Source of the DNA: Planctomycetota bacterium
Lineage (GTDB): Bacteria > Planctomycetota > Uabimicrobiia > Uabimicrobiales > Uabimicrobiaceae
Direction of reading: 5' to 3'
DNA length: 64,000 nucleotides
Assembly (NCBI GenBank): GCA_029260735.1
Contig: JAJDCR010000105.1
Coordinates: 19,585-83,584 of the forward strand
Made by a program: the position numbers and the translations under genes. The notes under the pieces are model-generated. The model was not told the DNA's origin and made no database searches. It saw only the letters and a program-made list of their open reading frames with translations. Shown here one piece after another: positions 34,032 through 43,604 of the stretch (position 1 is its first letter; each line of letters opens with the position of its first letter).

Positions 34032-34613
34032 TCAGCCCCTTGCCACTGCTTCGTTCAGGCAATTTTCGATACTCTGAATTGTTTTTTCTAGATCTTCGTT
34101 TTTAATCCGGTAGTCATATTCATTAGCCTCAGCAAGTTCTTTTTCAGCATTTTTGAGACGGCGTTGGATAGTTTCTTCTCTTTCCGATCCCCGACTTTCT
34201 AGTCTTTTTCGGATGGTTTCCAAGTCCGTATCTATAAATATGCTAATTACCGGAAACTCTGAAGTTTTGCGAATATGTCTGGCCCCTTGTACATCAATGT
34301 CCATCAGACAATGGTTGTCAGATTTCAAGATATTTAAAACCTGACTCTTTAAGGTTCCATAAAAAGCACCGTGAACTTCTGCATACTCCAGGAATTCTTG
34401 TTTCTCGATCTTTTTTTTGAACTCTTCTTCACTAATGAAGTGATAGTGACAACCATCAACTTCATCTTTTCTTTTAGCGCGAGTTGTGGCAGAAACAGAC
34501 CAAGACACGTTAGCAACTCTTTCACAAAGAGCTTTGCAAATACTCGTTTTACCAACACCTGAAGGTCCAGAGATGATAATAATTTTACCTTTGTAAGGCA
34601 CAGGCACCGTCAT
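34032..34613 (-). CDS. gmk: Guanylate kinase
   Basis: This enzyme phosphorylates GMP to GDP with ATP. The 193-residue protein has P-loop GPSGVGKT near residue 16, the GMP-binding SATTRAKRKDEVDGCHYHF and EYAEVHGAFYGT, then DIDVQGARHI and the lid with RKRLESRGSE. The usual Arg-Pro-Gly of TTRxPRxGE is altered to AKRKDE, but the binding arginines and acids remain. It lies between yicC (6 bp) and rpoZ (43 bp). Confidence 0.95.
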   Translation of the reverse strand: MTVPVPYKGKIIIISGPSGVGKTSICKALCERVANVSWSVSATTRAKRKDEVDGCHYHFISEEEFKKKIEKQEFLEYAEVHGAFYGTLKSQVLNILKSDNHCLMDIDVQGARHIRKTSEFPVISIFIDTDLETIRKRLESRGSEREETIQRRLKNAEKELAEANEYDYRIKNEDLEKTIQSIENCLNEAVARG

Positions 34614-34619
34614 ATATTT

Positions 34620-35495
34620 TTACTCTATGTTCTGTAATTGCTCTCGTATTTTTTCAATGGCAGATTTTAATTTAACAACCTCGCTTGAACAAACAGCGTC
34701 ATTTGCCTTGGAGGCAATTGTGTTAACTTCTCTAACCATCTCTTGTAAAATAAACTCAAGCGTTCGACCAACTGCGGTTACTTGCCCCGACACGTCCTGA
34801 AACTGTCGGAGATGACTCTTCATTCGAACAATTTCTTCACTAATATCAGCTTTTTCTGAGAAAATAGCAATTTCCCGTAAAATATCTTGCTCACCAGCAG
34901 AAAAATCTTTATTCTCCATCAACTCTTTCATGCGATTTTCTACTCGAAGTTGATAATTTTTCGTTATTTGCGGAGCAATTTGAGCAATTTCTTCAATCGC
35001 TACTCCGATTTCATCATAGTAGCAATGAATTTCTTTAGAAATTCCATCGCCCTCTTCTTGGCGCATTTTGATGAGTTGCTCAAGAGCTTTATTAATAGTA
35101 TCTTTAATAGGTATCCACTCTTCGCTAGAAACACTATCAACATTACTTTTATCAAACACTCCTGGAATAGAAAGTAAACTATGCAAAGAAGGTGGCTCAG
35201 TATCTAAAGTCTTAGCAATAGAAGATAACTGTAGAAAGTAACGCTCCAGGTTTTTCAAATTCAAAATATCGGGAAGTTCGTCGTTTTCTTTCCGGTAATT
35301 AATAATAACGGTTATAGAACCTCTTTTAATTTTTTTTCCAACTATTTTCTTAACTTCTTGCTCAAAGCTGAGTAGTTCGAGAGGTAGTTTGCCAGAAAAA
35401 TTAAAGAAGCGACCATTGATCGAGCGAATTTCTACTTCGATCAATGCATTTCCCTTGTCCAAGATGGCACGGCCGTAGCCGGTCATACTTTTCAT
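34620..35495 (-). CDS. yicC: YicC-family endoribonuclease
   Basis: The protein has 291 residues with the family hallmark N-terminus MKSMTGYGRA, then VEIRSINGRFFNF and a C-terminal EIVRMKSHLRQF, FILQEMVREVNTIASKAND and VKLKSAIEKIREQLQN. YicC proteins are endoribonucleases that act on RNA with metal; the RNA targets here are unknown. It directly precedes gmk as in many bacteria. Confidence 0.94.
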   Translation of the reverse strand: MKSMTGYGRAILDKGNALIEVEIRSINGRFFNFSGKLPLELLSFEQEVKKIVGKKIKRGSITVIINYRKENDELPDILNLKNLERYFLQLSSIAKTLDTEPPSLHSLLSIPGVFDKSNVDSVSSEEWIPIKDTINKALEQLIKMRQEEGDGISKEIHCYYDEIGVAIEEIAQIAPQITKNYQLRVENRMKELMENKDFSAGEQDILREIAIFSEKADISEEIVRMKSHLRQFQDVSGQVTAVGRTLEFILQEMVREVNTIASKANDAVCSSEVVKLKSAIEKIREQLQNIE

Positions 35496-35554
35496 AATAC
35501 AAACCTAATAAATGTATAAATACTGGTGATACGGGTGATACTTTTACAGCCTAA

Positions 35555-35893
35555 TTAATTACCAGGACGACTTCCTTCAGGAGCAGCAGGTGCTTCTTCA
35601 ACTGGTTTTTCTTGCCCAGAAGGAGTATTAACCTCTAAATCTCCTGACTTATTATGATTACGTAAAACTGGTAAATTCAAGAAAATAGCACAAAGAATAA
35701 AAACAGCAGAGATGTAGGTAATCACTTTATCTAAATGTTTTTGTGCCTTCACTCCAAAGGCAGTATCTCCCCCCACTCCTCCAAAAGCACCAGAAAGTCC
35801 TCCGCTATCCCCTTTACGGATCATAACAAAGAAAATCAAAATGATACCAATAACAATAAAGCCAACATGTAAAACATTATAAAGAATTTCCAT
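35555..35893 (-). CDS. secG: Protein translocase subunit SecG
   Basis: The protein has 112 residues, two membrane helices (about 5-24 and 55-75) and the SecG signature between them: RKGDSGGLSGAFGG and DTAFGVKAQKHLDKVITY. The Pro/Glu-rich C-terminal tail is variable. SecG assists SecYE and SecA in export. It lies downstream of tpiA, the common tpiA-secG order. Confidence 0.92.
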   Translation of the reverse strand: MEILYNVLHVGFIVIGIILIFFVMIRKGDSGGLSGAFGGVGGDTAFGVKAQKHLDKVITYISAVFILCAIFLNLPVLRNHNKSGDLEVNTPSGQEKPVEEAPAAPEGSRPGN

Positions 35894-35913
35894 TATTCAT
35901 AAACCTCTTGAAA

Positions 35914-36693
35914 TTAAAGAGAACAAAGTTTGATAATTTCACTAAAGGAGTCCGCCTTTAAGCTCGCTCCTCCGACCAATGCACCATCAATATCAGGTTG
36001 GTTAATAAGCTCTCTAATATTATCGGGCTTAACACTTCCTCCATACTGAATTCGAATCGACTGAGCAATGGCACTTGTGTATTTTTGAGTTAAATAATTG
36101 CGAATAAAAGCATGAACAGTTTGAGCCATTTCTGGGCTTGCAGTTTTACCTGTTCCGATAGCCCACACTGGTTCATAAGCGATAGTGCAAGCTTCTACTT
36201 GAGCAGGGCTTAAGCCTGCCAAACTTCCTTCAAGTTGAAGACGAAGAACTTCTTCGGTTTTTTCATTTTCGCGCTCTTCTAAGGTTTCCCCAATGCAAAC
36301 AATAGGAAGTAAACCACTTTGTAAAGCTGCCAAAGCTTTTTTACTCACAGCCTCATTGGTTTCTCCAAAGAGAGTTCGTCTCTCAGAGTGTCCGATGATA
36401 GCATAAGAACATCCCATATCATGTAACATAGGAGCAGAAACTTCTCCGGTAAAAGCTCCTTTATTTTCCCAATGAAGATTTTGCGCCCCCACCCCTATGT
36501 CGCTCCCGCCCTGTTTCTGAAAATCTTTAACCAGAGAACATATAGAAGACAAACACAAAAAAGTAGGACAAATCGCAACATCTACAGAAATCTCTTCTTT
36601 TTCTAAAGAAGTACAAATATCTTGTGCTAGCTGCTGAGCTTCTGACAAAGAACAATTCATCTTCCAGTTACCAGCTACGAATTTTCGACGCAT
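35914..36693 (-). CDS. tpiA: Triosephosphate isomerase
   Basis: This glycolytic enzyme interconverts dihydroxyacetone phosphate and glyceraldehyde-3-phosphate. The ~259-residue protein has FVAGNWKMN (catalytic Lys), IIGHSERR (catalytic His), AYEPVWAIGTGK (catalytic Glu and loop 6), IQYGGSVKPDN and GALVGGASL. The ATG at 36693 has GAGG seven bases upstream and starts 2 bp after the gspK stop; a TTG at 36699 overlaps that stop and is less likely. Confidence 0.96.
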   Translation of the reverse strand: MRRKFVAGNWKMNCSLSEAQQLAQDICTSLEKEEISVDVAICPTFLCLSSICSLVKDFQKQGGSDIGVGAQNLHWENKGAFTGEVSAPMLHDMGCSYAIIGHSERRTLFGETNEAVSKKALAALQSGLLPIVCIGETLEERENEKTEEVLRLQLEGSLAGLSPAQVEACTIAYEPVWAIGTGKTASPEMAQTVHAFIRNYLTQKYTSAIAQSIRIQYGGSVKPDNIRELINQPDIDGALVGGASLKADSFSEIIKLCSL

Positions 36694-36695
36694 AA

Positions 36696-38024
36696 TCAAT
36701 CCTCGAATTCACAATATAGTTTATATACTTGTTTATCTTTACGAAAAAGAATTGCATGAATTTTTTTTCTTAAACGCCCGGTTTCCGCAAACGCTCTCAG
36801 GGAAAAATAGCTAGAGCGCACTGTAACAAGATCTGATATTTCATCAAAAATATCAAGACTAGGATCTTGCTTTTTCAAAGGCTCTAGGACCTTATCTTTG
36901 AGTTCAGCCTTACTCTTAAAGACTCTTTTTTCTCCATTTTCTCCCACTTGGTTCCGGTAGTTTACAATGACTTGAGCCATTTTTCTATCAATTTTCTTAG
37001 AAAGTGACTGCAAAACTATCGGTGAAGCTGTATTAATGTTTACCAACCCATCAGACCAAACCGTTAAATAGTTAGCTAAACCTGGGATGAACTTCTTTTT
37101 CTTTTGGAATCCATAGAGAACTGCTCTGTCTATTTTTTCGGCTAAAAGAATTTCTTTCAAAGAAAAAATAGGAATTTTTTTGGCAAAACTCTCTTTGTAT
37201 TTTCCTTCTTTACTTTTCATCCATTTTACAACAGTTTTTTCAAAATCAGCCCCTGAAAGAGGAGCATCTTTTCCCTGTACTGCAGAGACTAGGAGAGAAA
37301 ATTGGTCAGAAGTAGATAAAGGCTTTTTCTTTTCCGGAGCTTCCCCTTCTTTTTTTCCATCCCCCTCGCCAGGCTTTTCTCCATTCTCTTTTTCTCCAGA
37401 GTCCTTATTTCCTTCTTCCTTTTTCTCCGAGTCTTTTTTTTCCTTTTTTTTAGGTTTTTGAATAAACCTTAAAAGGTCAAATTTACTATTTTCATCAACA
37501 ATGGTATAATAAACCATCGTTTTTGAATTTTCAGGGTCAGGAGGCTGACTCAATTTTTTTTGATAAAGTTCCAGTGGCAAAGAGGCAATTTCAATATTCT
37601 TTTCCTGAACGACCTGTATTCCTTGTGCCCACAAATCAGTCAGGCAATCATAGCTTTCATTTTTAGATACAGAAGCGGTGTCTTCATTCTTACCGTTATT
37701 GTCATTTTTGAAAGGAGGATCATCCCCACGAGTTCCCCTGTTATTGCGATCAGGTGGAGTATTTCCATCGTTCTCCAAAGAAGATTTTTGCTCTTCTTCT
37801 AAAGAGCTTTTTCGCTGGTCTATTTTCAAATAAGCAATGGCAAAATCAAGAGTAGCTAAAAGTCCGTAGCGATTTTGCAAATCTGCATGGTAATTTTCTG
37901 CCACAAAAACATCTACTCGACTGGAGTAACTAAGTTGATTCACTACTACAACCAAAATTATAATAATGAGCAAACTCATAACTAAGGCTATGCCTTTTTG
38001 TTTATGTGTTTTTTGTAGAATCAT
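36696..38024 (-). CDS. gspK: Type II secretion minor pseudopilin GspK
   Basis: The protein has 442 residues. The prepilin peptidase site KG/IALVMS is at residues 10-16, followed by a long hydrophobic helix without the Glu5 of other pilins, as expected for GspK. AENYHADLQNRYGLLATLDFAI is the family pattern after the helix. The C-terminal part has GLVNINTASPIVLQSLSKKI, a helix-hairpin-helix-like segment typical of GspK. A very charged insert (about 185-245, nearly only Lys/Glu/Gly/Asp) and a second Asp/Asn-rich stretch (about 78-115) are unusual. No other gsp gene is present in the window. Confidence 0.87.
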   Translation of the reverse strand: MILQKTHKQKGIALVMSLLIIIILVVVVNQLSYSSRVDVFVAENYHADLQNRYGLLATLDFAIAYLKIDQRKSSLEEEQKSSLENDGNTPPDRNNRGTRGDDPPFKNDNNGKNEDTASVSKNESYDCLTDLWAQGIQVVQEKNIEIASLPLELYQKKLSQPPDPENSKTMVYYTIVDENSKFDLLRFIQKPKKKEKKDSEKKEEGNKDSGEKENGEKPGEGDGKKEGEAPEKKKPLSTSDQFSLLVSAVQGKDAPLSGADFEKTVVKWMKSKEGKYKESFAKKIPIFSLKEILLAEKIDRAVLYGFQKKKKFIPGLANYLTVWSDGLVNINTASPIVLQSLSKKIDRKMAQVIVNYRNQVGENGEKRVFKSKAELKDKVLEPLKKQDPSLDIFDEISDLVTVRSSYFSLRAFAETGRLRKKIHAILFRKDKQVYKLYCEFED

Positions 38025-38259
38025 AGATAATCCAGATTATGTTTATCTTGAAATTGTGATTATAGCATGACAATTAGGATGGAAATGGAGGTATGGTAAT
38101 GTTATAAAAACATTTACCACAAACAACTGTGTAAATTGAAATTTTTATGAACTTTGTTAATTGAAACCTCTATATATACAATTTTTTCGCTTTTAGATCA
38201 AGAGTTTTTTATTATTTTACTTGAAGCACACAACAAAATTAAGAAAGCAAACAAACAAG

Positions 38260-40713
38260 ATGAAAATAATGAAGTTTGGTGGCACCTCTGTGGGAACCGA
38301 GGAAAGTATCAAAAGTGTTTTACTCATTGTCAGGGAAACAATAAAGCAGGGAGAGAGAGTAGCTATTGTCTGCTCTGCTTTTTCAGGAGTTACCGATCAA
38401 CTTATTAAAATGGGCCTAAACGCTAGCCAAGGAAAAGAATCTTACGAAGAGATTTTCACTGAAGTCAAAAATAGGCACCTAAGAATAAGTAAAGCGCTCA
38501 TTCCTGAGGAAAAATACACAAGTGCTCTTCTAACAATAGAAGAGAATCTCCACAGTCTTAACAAAGTCCTCCAAGGAGTTTTTTTAGTAAAAGAACTTAC
38601 TTTACGAACCTTAGATTTTATTATGAGTTTTGGAGAAAGACTCTCTTGTTTCATTATTGCCCAAAGTTTAGACCAAGAAAATTTTCCCAGTCAATTTTTA
38701 GACGCGCGTAAGCTTGTCAAAACAGACCAAAGCTTCGGGCAAGCACATGTTAACATTCCCATTACCTACAAGAACATTCGAAATCATTTTGAGAAATACC
38801 AAGCAACCCAAGTCATTACAGGCTTCATCGCTTCCTCCGACAAAGAGGAAACAACCACTCTAGGAAGAAGTGGTTCTGATTATACAGCCTCTCTTTTTGG
38901 AGCAGCTCTAGATTGCCAAGAAATCGAAATTTGGACAGACGTTGATGGAGTTATGACTGCTGACCCTAAAAAAGTATCAGAAGCATTCACTGTCTATGAA
39001 ATGAGCTACCAAGAAGCAATGGAAATGTCTCACTTTGGAGCCAAAGTAATTTTTCCTCCGACAATGCAACCTGCATTAGAAAAAAATATACCTTTACGCA
39101 TAAAAAACACTTTCAACCCATCTTTTTCAGGGACTTTAATTAGCGCTCAGTTATCTCCCAGCAAACTTACGGCGAAGGGGATTTCTTCTATCAATCAAGT
39201 TGCTCTTCTTCGAATGGAGGGAAGTGGTATGATAGGGGTTGCCGGAATTTCTCGGCGACTTTTTGGAACTCTAGCTCTTCACAACATCAACATTATCTTA
39301 ATCACTCAAGGTTCCTCTGAACATTCCATTTGCTTGGCTGTTTTACCTGAAATGGCCGAAGACGCCAAAAAAACCATCGAAAAAGAGTTTAGTGTAGAGC
39401 AACAACGCCATGAAATAGATGAAATTGTTCTGGAACACCATCTTTCGATCATTGCTATCATTGGAGAAAATATGCGTCGTTGTCCCGGGATTGCGGGAAA
39501 AATATTTCAAACCCTCGGCAAAAATAAAATCAATGTTGTCGCTGTTGCTCAAGGCTCTTCAGAATTAAACATATCTCTAGTCATTGCCTCAGAAAAACGC
39601 AACCGCGCTCTCTCTGTCTTGCATGAGTCAATTTTTTTCCCAGAAAATCAATCTCTCCATGTTTTTCTTGCAGGTACAGGCCTTATAGGTCAAGCCCTCC
39701 TGAATCAAATCCAAAAACAAATCGAACATCTCGCTACTGAAAAATCCTTACATCTTAAACTAATCGGAATCGCCAATAGTCAAAAAACTCTTATTCAAGA
39801 AGAAGGAATTAACCTAAAAACTTGGTCAGAAAAATTAGAAACTAAGGGAGTTTCTGACTCAAATAATGAAATAAAAAAGAGTTTTTTTCAAAACTCTTGC
39901 ATTCCGGATTTAGTCTTCGTAGATTGTACCTCTAGTCAGAAAATAGCAGAACTATATCCAGAAATCTTGCAATCAGGAGTATCCATTGTCACTCCAAACA
40001 AGAAAGCTATTTCCCACGACTATCTCCTCTATGAAAAGCTTCAGCAACTACAAAAGAAAAAGCAAGCAAAGTTTTTCTACGAAACAAATGTCGGAGCAGG
40101 CTTACCCATCATCCACACTATCCGTAGCCTAATCCTAAGCGGAGACAAAATAACTTGCTTAGATGCCGTTGTTTCTGGTACTCTCAGCTATATATTCAAT
40201 CGACTCTCTCCCGAAAAGAAATTCAGTGACCTTGTCCATGAAGCCAAAGAAAAAGGGTTTACAGAACCAGATCCGAGAGAAGATTTAAATTGCCTAGATG
40301 TAAATCGGAAACTCCTGATTTTAGCCCGTGAAATGGGCTACCCTTTAGAACTGGATGATATTGAAGTAGAAGATCTTCTTCCTCCAGAGTACTTCGCCGC
40401 CTCGTCAACGGAAGCTTTCTTCTCTCTCTTACCAAAGATAGATCCCCTTTTCCAAGAGAAATCCCAAAAGGCCGAAAAAGAAGGAAAATCTTTACGCCAC
40501 ATCGCTCGCTTTGAAAACGGAAAAGCCCAAATCAGTCTCCAAGCTGTAAGTGCCGATCATCCCTTTTATCACCTCTCTGGGAGTGACAATATAATAGCCT
40601 TATTCACAGAGCGGTACCAAAGTAATCCCCTCGTTATCAAGGGACCTGGAGCCGGTGCTGAGGTAACTTCAGGAGGAGTCTTTGCTGATTTGATTCGAGT
40701 TGCTTTAGGGTAA
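38260..40713 (+). CDS. thrA: Bifunctional aspartokinase / homoserine dehydrogenase
   Basis: The protein has ~817 residues and catalyses the first and third steps of the threonine/methionine branch. The N-terminal kinase begins KIMKFGGTSVG and has LDARKLVKTD, TTLGRSGSDYTA and WTDVDGVMTADP. Two ACT domains (about 310-460) contain ALHNINIILITQGSSEHS and GKNKINVVAVAQGSSELN, the sites of feedback control. The homoserine dehydrogenase part begins VFLAGTGLIGQALL and has NVGAGLPIIHT, SGTLSYIF and GFTEPDPREDLNCLDV. I start at ATG 38260; a TTG at 38221 gives a longer, non-homologous N-terminus. It is first in the threonine operon. Confidence 0.95.
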   Translation: MKIMKFGGTSVGTEESIKSVLLIVRETIKQGERVAIVCSAFSGVTDQLIKMGLNASQGKESYEEIFTEVKNRHLRISKALIPEEKYTSALLTIEENLHSLNKVLQGVFLVKELTLRTLDFIMSFGERLSCFIIAQSLDQENFPSQFLDARKLVKTDQSFGQAHVNIPITYKNIRNHFEKYQATQVITGFIASSDKEETTTLGRSGSDYTASLFGAALDCQEIEIWTDVDGVMTADPKKVSEAFTVYEMSYQEAMEMSHFGAKVIFPPTMQPALEKNIPLRIKNTFNPSFSGTLISAQLSPSKLTAKGISSINQVALLRMEGSGMIGVAGISRRLFGTLALHNINIILITQGSSEHSICLAVLPEMAEDAKKTIEKEFSVEQQRHEIDEIVLEHHLSIIAIIGENMRRCPGIAGKIFQTLGKNKINVVAVAQGSSELNISLVIASEKRNRALSVLHESIFFPENQSLHVFLAGTGLIGQALLNQIQKQIEHLATEKSLHLKLIGIANSQKTLIQEEGINLKTWSEKLETKGVSDSNNEIKKSFFQNSCIPDLVFVDCTSSQKIAELYPEILQSGVSIVTPNKKAISHDYLLYEKLQQLQKKKQAKFFYETNVGAGLPIIHTIRSLILSGDKITCLDAVVSGTLSYIFNRLSPEKKFSDLVHEAKEKGFTEPDPREDLNCLDVNRKLLILAREMGYPLELDDIEVEDLLPPEYFAASSTEAFFSLLPKIDPLFQEKSQKAEKEGKSLRHIARFENGKAQISLQAVSADHPFYHLSGSDNIIALFTERYQSNPLVIKGPGAGAEVTSGGVFADLIRVALG

Positions 40714-40720
40714 AAAAGAG

Positions 40721-40797
40721 AATCCAGAATCCAGAATCCAGAATCCAGAATCCAGAACCCAGAACCCAGAACCCAGAACCCAGAACCCAGAACCCAG
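40721..40797 (+). repeat. Heptamer tandem array (AATCCAG)5(AACCCAG)6
   Basis: Eleven perfect 7-bp units fill 77 of the ~100 bp between thrA and asd. The first five are AATCCAG and the last six AACCCAG. The array ends 18 bp before the asd start and so may alter spacing or structure in front of it. Confidence 0.95.
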
Positions 40798-40815
40798 TAT
40801 ATTGGAGAAAAAATT

Positions 40816-41880
40816 ATGACGAAAAAAATTCCTGTCGGAATTATCGGGGCCACCGGTAGTGTCGGCCAAAAATTTATTGAATTGTTATCTCCTCATCCTT
40901 GGTTTGAGATAGTTGCCTTGGGAGCATCGGAAAAATCGCAAGGAAAACTCTACCACGAGATTGTTCCTTGGATTGGTTCCTACTCCGTCAACTCTCCTCA
41001 GATGAATGAAGTAGGGCAACTCCCTATTCAGAAATGCTCTCCTTCTTTTCCTTGTAAAATAATTTTCTCTGGCTTAGACTCCAGTGTCGCGGGAGAGATT
41101 GAAACCCAATTTGCTCAGGCTGGCTACATTGTTATATCCAATGCCCGCAACCACCGTTTTGATCCCGATGTTCCTCTGATGATTCCCGAGGTCAATCCTG
41201 AGCACCTCTCCTTAATCCACCAACAAAAGCACAGCCCAGGAGCCATTATCACAAACCCAAATTGTTCCACTACTGGCTTAGCTCTAGGCCTAAAACCTCT
41301 TTTTGACCGCTTTGGGATAGACGATATTCATGTTGTCACACTCCAAGCTCTTTCCGGAGCCGGCTACCCTGGAGTTCCCAGCATCGACATTTTAGACAAT
41401 GTTATCCCTTATATTTCGGGAGAAGAGGAAAAAATAGAAACAGAACCTAAGAAAATATTGGGAACTTACCAAGAAAATAAAATAGAGCTAGCTACTTTAA
41501 AAATCAGTGCCCAGTGCAACCGAGTCCATGTTTCTGACGGGCACCTGGAGTGTGTCTCTCTACGTCTAAAAGAGCCTGCTGATCTAGAGGAAATTAAAAA
41601 CACTTGGAAAAACTTTCGGGGCGTTCCACAAAAAATACCTCTTCCCAGCGCTCCCACTCAGCCCATCTACTACTTTGAAGAACCCCATTTTCCACAACCT
41701 CGTTTCCATCGTAATTTAGAAAAAGGAATGTCTGTCAGCATAGGTCGTCTCAAGAAATGCTCTCTTTTTGATATTAAGTTTGTTCTTCTCTCTCATAATA
41801 CAGTGCGAGGAGCAGCCGGAGGAGCTATTCTCAATGCAGAGCTACTTGTCCAAGAAAACTCTAGCCTAAGAGGAAGTTAA
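40816..41880 (+). CDS. asd: Aspartate-semialdehyde dehydrogenase
   Basis: This enzyme reduces aspartyl phosphate to aspartate semialdehyde with NADPH. The 354-residue protein has GIIGATGSVGQKFIELL for cofactor binding, the active-site Cys in ITNPNCSTTGLALGLKPL, and the catalytic region SAQCNRVHVSDGHLE. The sequence pattern is that of the archaeal/fungal-type subgroup rather than the E. coli type. It sits between thrA and thrB, and its stop overlaps the thrB start by one base (TAATG). Confidence 0.94.
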   Translation: MTKKIPVGIIGATGSVGQKFIELLSPHPWFEIVALGASEKSQGKLYHEIVPWIGSYSVNSPQMNEVGQLPIQKCSPSFPCKIIFSGLDSSVAGEIETQFAQAGYIVISNARNHRFDPDVPLMIPEVNPEHLSLIHQQKHSPGAIITNPNCSTTGLALGLKPLFDRFGIDDIHVVTLQALSGAGYPGVPSIDILDNVIPYISGEEEKIETEPKKILGTYQENKIELATLKISAQCNRVHVSDGHLECVSLRLKEPADLEEIKNTWKNFRGVPQKIPLPSAPTQPIYYFEEPHFPQPRFHRNLEKGMSVSIGRLKKCSLFDIKFVLLSHNTVRGAAGGAILNAELLVQENSSLRGS

Positions 41881-42899
41881 TGAAACTCATTGTTAGTGCC
41901 CAAGCCCGAGCCACCGTAGCCAATCAACCGAGCTACGACCAAGGAGGTTTTCCCATTCTTCCTCTTAAAACCCTAGCCGGAGTAGAAGAAGAATGGGAAA
42001 CTCTTTTTGATCAAATCACTCTCTGCGTAGAACTTCCGCAAAATCCAACAAAAGATATCTCTATTAATATCACAAACGAGGTTCACGAAAAAAATGTTCC
42101 TCTTCTCCCGACCGACTCAAAACAAAACACAGCTGGCATAATCATAGAGAAAGCGATTGAGTATATCAAAGGCCAAGGAATCCCTTGGCCTTACACCGTA
42201 AATATTGCGATCAAAAAAGGTCTTTCCATCAAAGGCACAGGGCTCGGATCTAGCGGAGCAAGCTCCGCTGCTGCCCTGAAGGCATTTGAAAAAATCCTCT
42301 CTCAACTCAAGCTTCCCTCATTACCTCAAAAAATAAAAATCGATCTCCTCTGTCTTGGAGATCAGGGAGTTCCCGACAATAGTATTCCCGCCTATTTCGG
42401 TAAACTTGTTTTTATTGAGCAAAACAAAAAAAACAGCTCTCTCTCGATACAACAATTTTCCCCTTCCCCTAACTTTGGATATTTTGTTCTTTGTACTCCC
42501 CAAACTTTTGGCCTCAACACTCAAAAAGCTCGGGAAGTTCTTCAAGATATCACTATTCCCAAGCAAAAATCCCAAATAGAAGAAATGCTATCCGCTCTCA
42601 CCCAAGGAGACATAGTAAAGTATGGCTCTCTTCTTGAAGAAGTCCATAAATGGTTTGTTTCTCCCCGCCAAACTCTATATCCCCAACAAGGCAAAGTCTA
42701 CCAAGCCGTCTACCAAGCAGCCAAGTCTAATGGAGCGACGGGAGTAACTATTTCGGGAGCCGGGCCTACCATCCTCGCTTTAGTGCCTGGCACAAAAGTA
42801 GGGCAAGAGGTGGGAAAATCCATGCACCAAGCTTTTGCTCAGTTTAATTTTCCCTCAGTAGCCCGTCTTGTCGATATTGATCGAGCAGGAGCCTTTTAG
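41880..42899 (+). CDS. thrB: Homoserine kinase (GHMP family)
   Basis: The 339-residue protein phosphorylates homoserine using ATP. The GHMP P-loop is KGLSIKGTGLGSSGASSAAA near residues 112-131, and the C-terminal GHMP motif is GATGVTISGAGPTIL. The N-terminal ARATVANQ is homoserine-kinase-like, with some divergence in length. Translational coupling to asd and the operon context support thrB over mevalonate-type GHMP kinases. No thrC follows; the next gene is on the opposite strand. Confidence 0.9.
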   Translation: MKLIVSAQARATVANQPSYDQGGFPILPLKTLAGVEEEWETLFDQITLCVELPQNPTKDISINITNEVHEKNVPLLPTDSKQNTAGIIIEKAIEYIKGQGIPWPYTVNIAIKKGLSIKGTGLGSSGASSAAALKAFEKILSQLKLPSLPQKIKIDLLCLGDQGVPDNSIPAYFGKLVFIEQNKKNSSLSIQQFSPSPNFGYFVLCTPQTFGLNTQKAREVLQDITIPKQKSQIEEMLSALTQGDIVKYGSLLEEVHKWFVSPRQTLYPQQGKVYQAVYQAAKSNGATGVTISGAGPTILALVPGTKVGQEVGKSMHQAFAQFNFPSVARLVDIDRAGAF

Positions 42900-42942
42900 C
42901 TTTACCAAGAACCAAGTATGTTTTCTGGAGTTTAAAAAGCAC

Positions 42943-43401
42943 TCAATGATCAAACCCCTTGATAAACCAAGTTATCCATTCTAAAACACGACCACAGATT
43001 TCATAAGAAGGTGGATAAAGACTAAAAAGTAAAGTAGAAAAAAACATTAAGGAAAATACTGTTTTGGCTAAGATGTAATTTTCAGGTGTGGGCTCAATAT
43101 CATTATCATGATGATGTTTAATATTTCCGATCTTATCAGCGATCATTATAACCGCCAACGTACTAAAAAATATCAGTGCTGGATGAACAGGGAAAACAAT
43201 ACACACCAAAAGACCTAGGATAAAAAGAAAACCAATGATCTTTCCATTGCTATCATTTTCTAGTTTATAATCATCATTATCAAACTCATGTCTAACATTA
43301 CCACGTATGTCAAATTTAATCCGAACACCAAACTCTTCTTCATCGCTGTCTTTATCTAGGCCACCTTTTTCGATTGAATCTTGAACATTTTTCTCAGACA
43401 T
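42943..43401 (-). CDS. Membrane protein of unknown function
   Basis: The protein has 152 residues: an acidic cytoplasmic N-terminus of ~50 residues (DKDSDEEEFG and others), two adjacent hydrophobic helices (about 54-88), a His/Asp-rich loop KHHHDNDIEPTP, and a further hydrophobic region (about 110-145). I recognise no family. It appears monocistronic and converges with thrB. Confidence 0.65.
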   Translation of the reverse strand: MSEKNVQDSIEKGGLDKDSDEEEFGVRIKFDIRGNVRHEFDNDDYKLENDSNGKIIGFLFILGLLVCIVFPVHPALIFFSTLAVIMIADKIGNIKHHHDNDIEPTPENYILAKTVFSLMFFSTLLFSLYPPSYEICGRVLEWITWFIKGFDH

Positions 43402-43604
43402 AAATAATTCCTACAAATGAAAGTCACTATCATTGTTCAGCAAAAAGGAATAATTTATTAAACCTTATATTTTTCCTTCGGCCTATACTTTTTTTGATTA
43501 GGGTGTTCTTATTCAAACATGGTTACAAGACTCAATTTTTATTTTCACCAGTAGCAATTTTATGTTATAGTTAGGGAAAACTTTTTTATTTTTAGGGGAG
43601 AATT

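Noticed and set aside
40721..40797. CRISPR-like array
   Set aside because: Units are 7 bp and directly abutting, with no spacers; it is a microsatellite. The same reasoning excludes 28943-29071.
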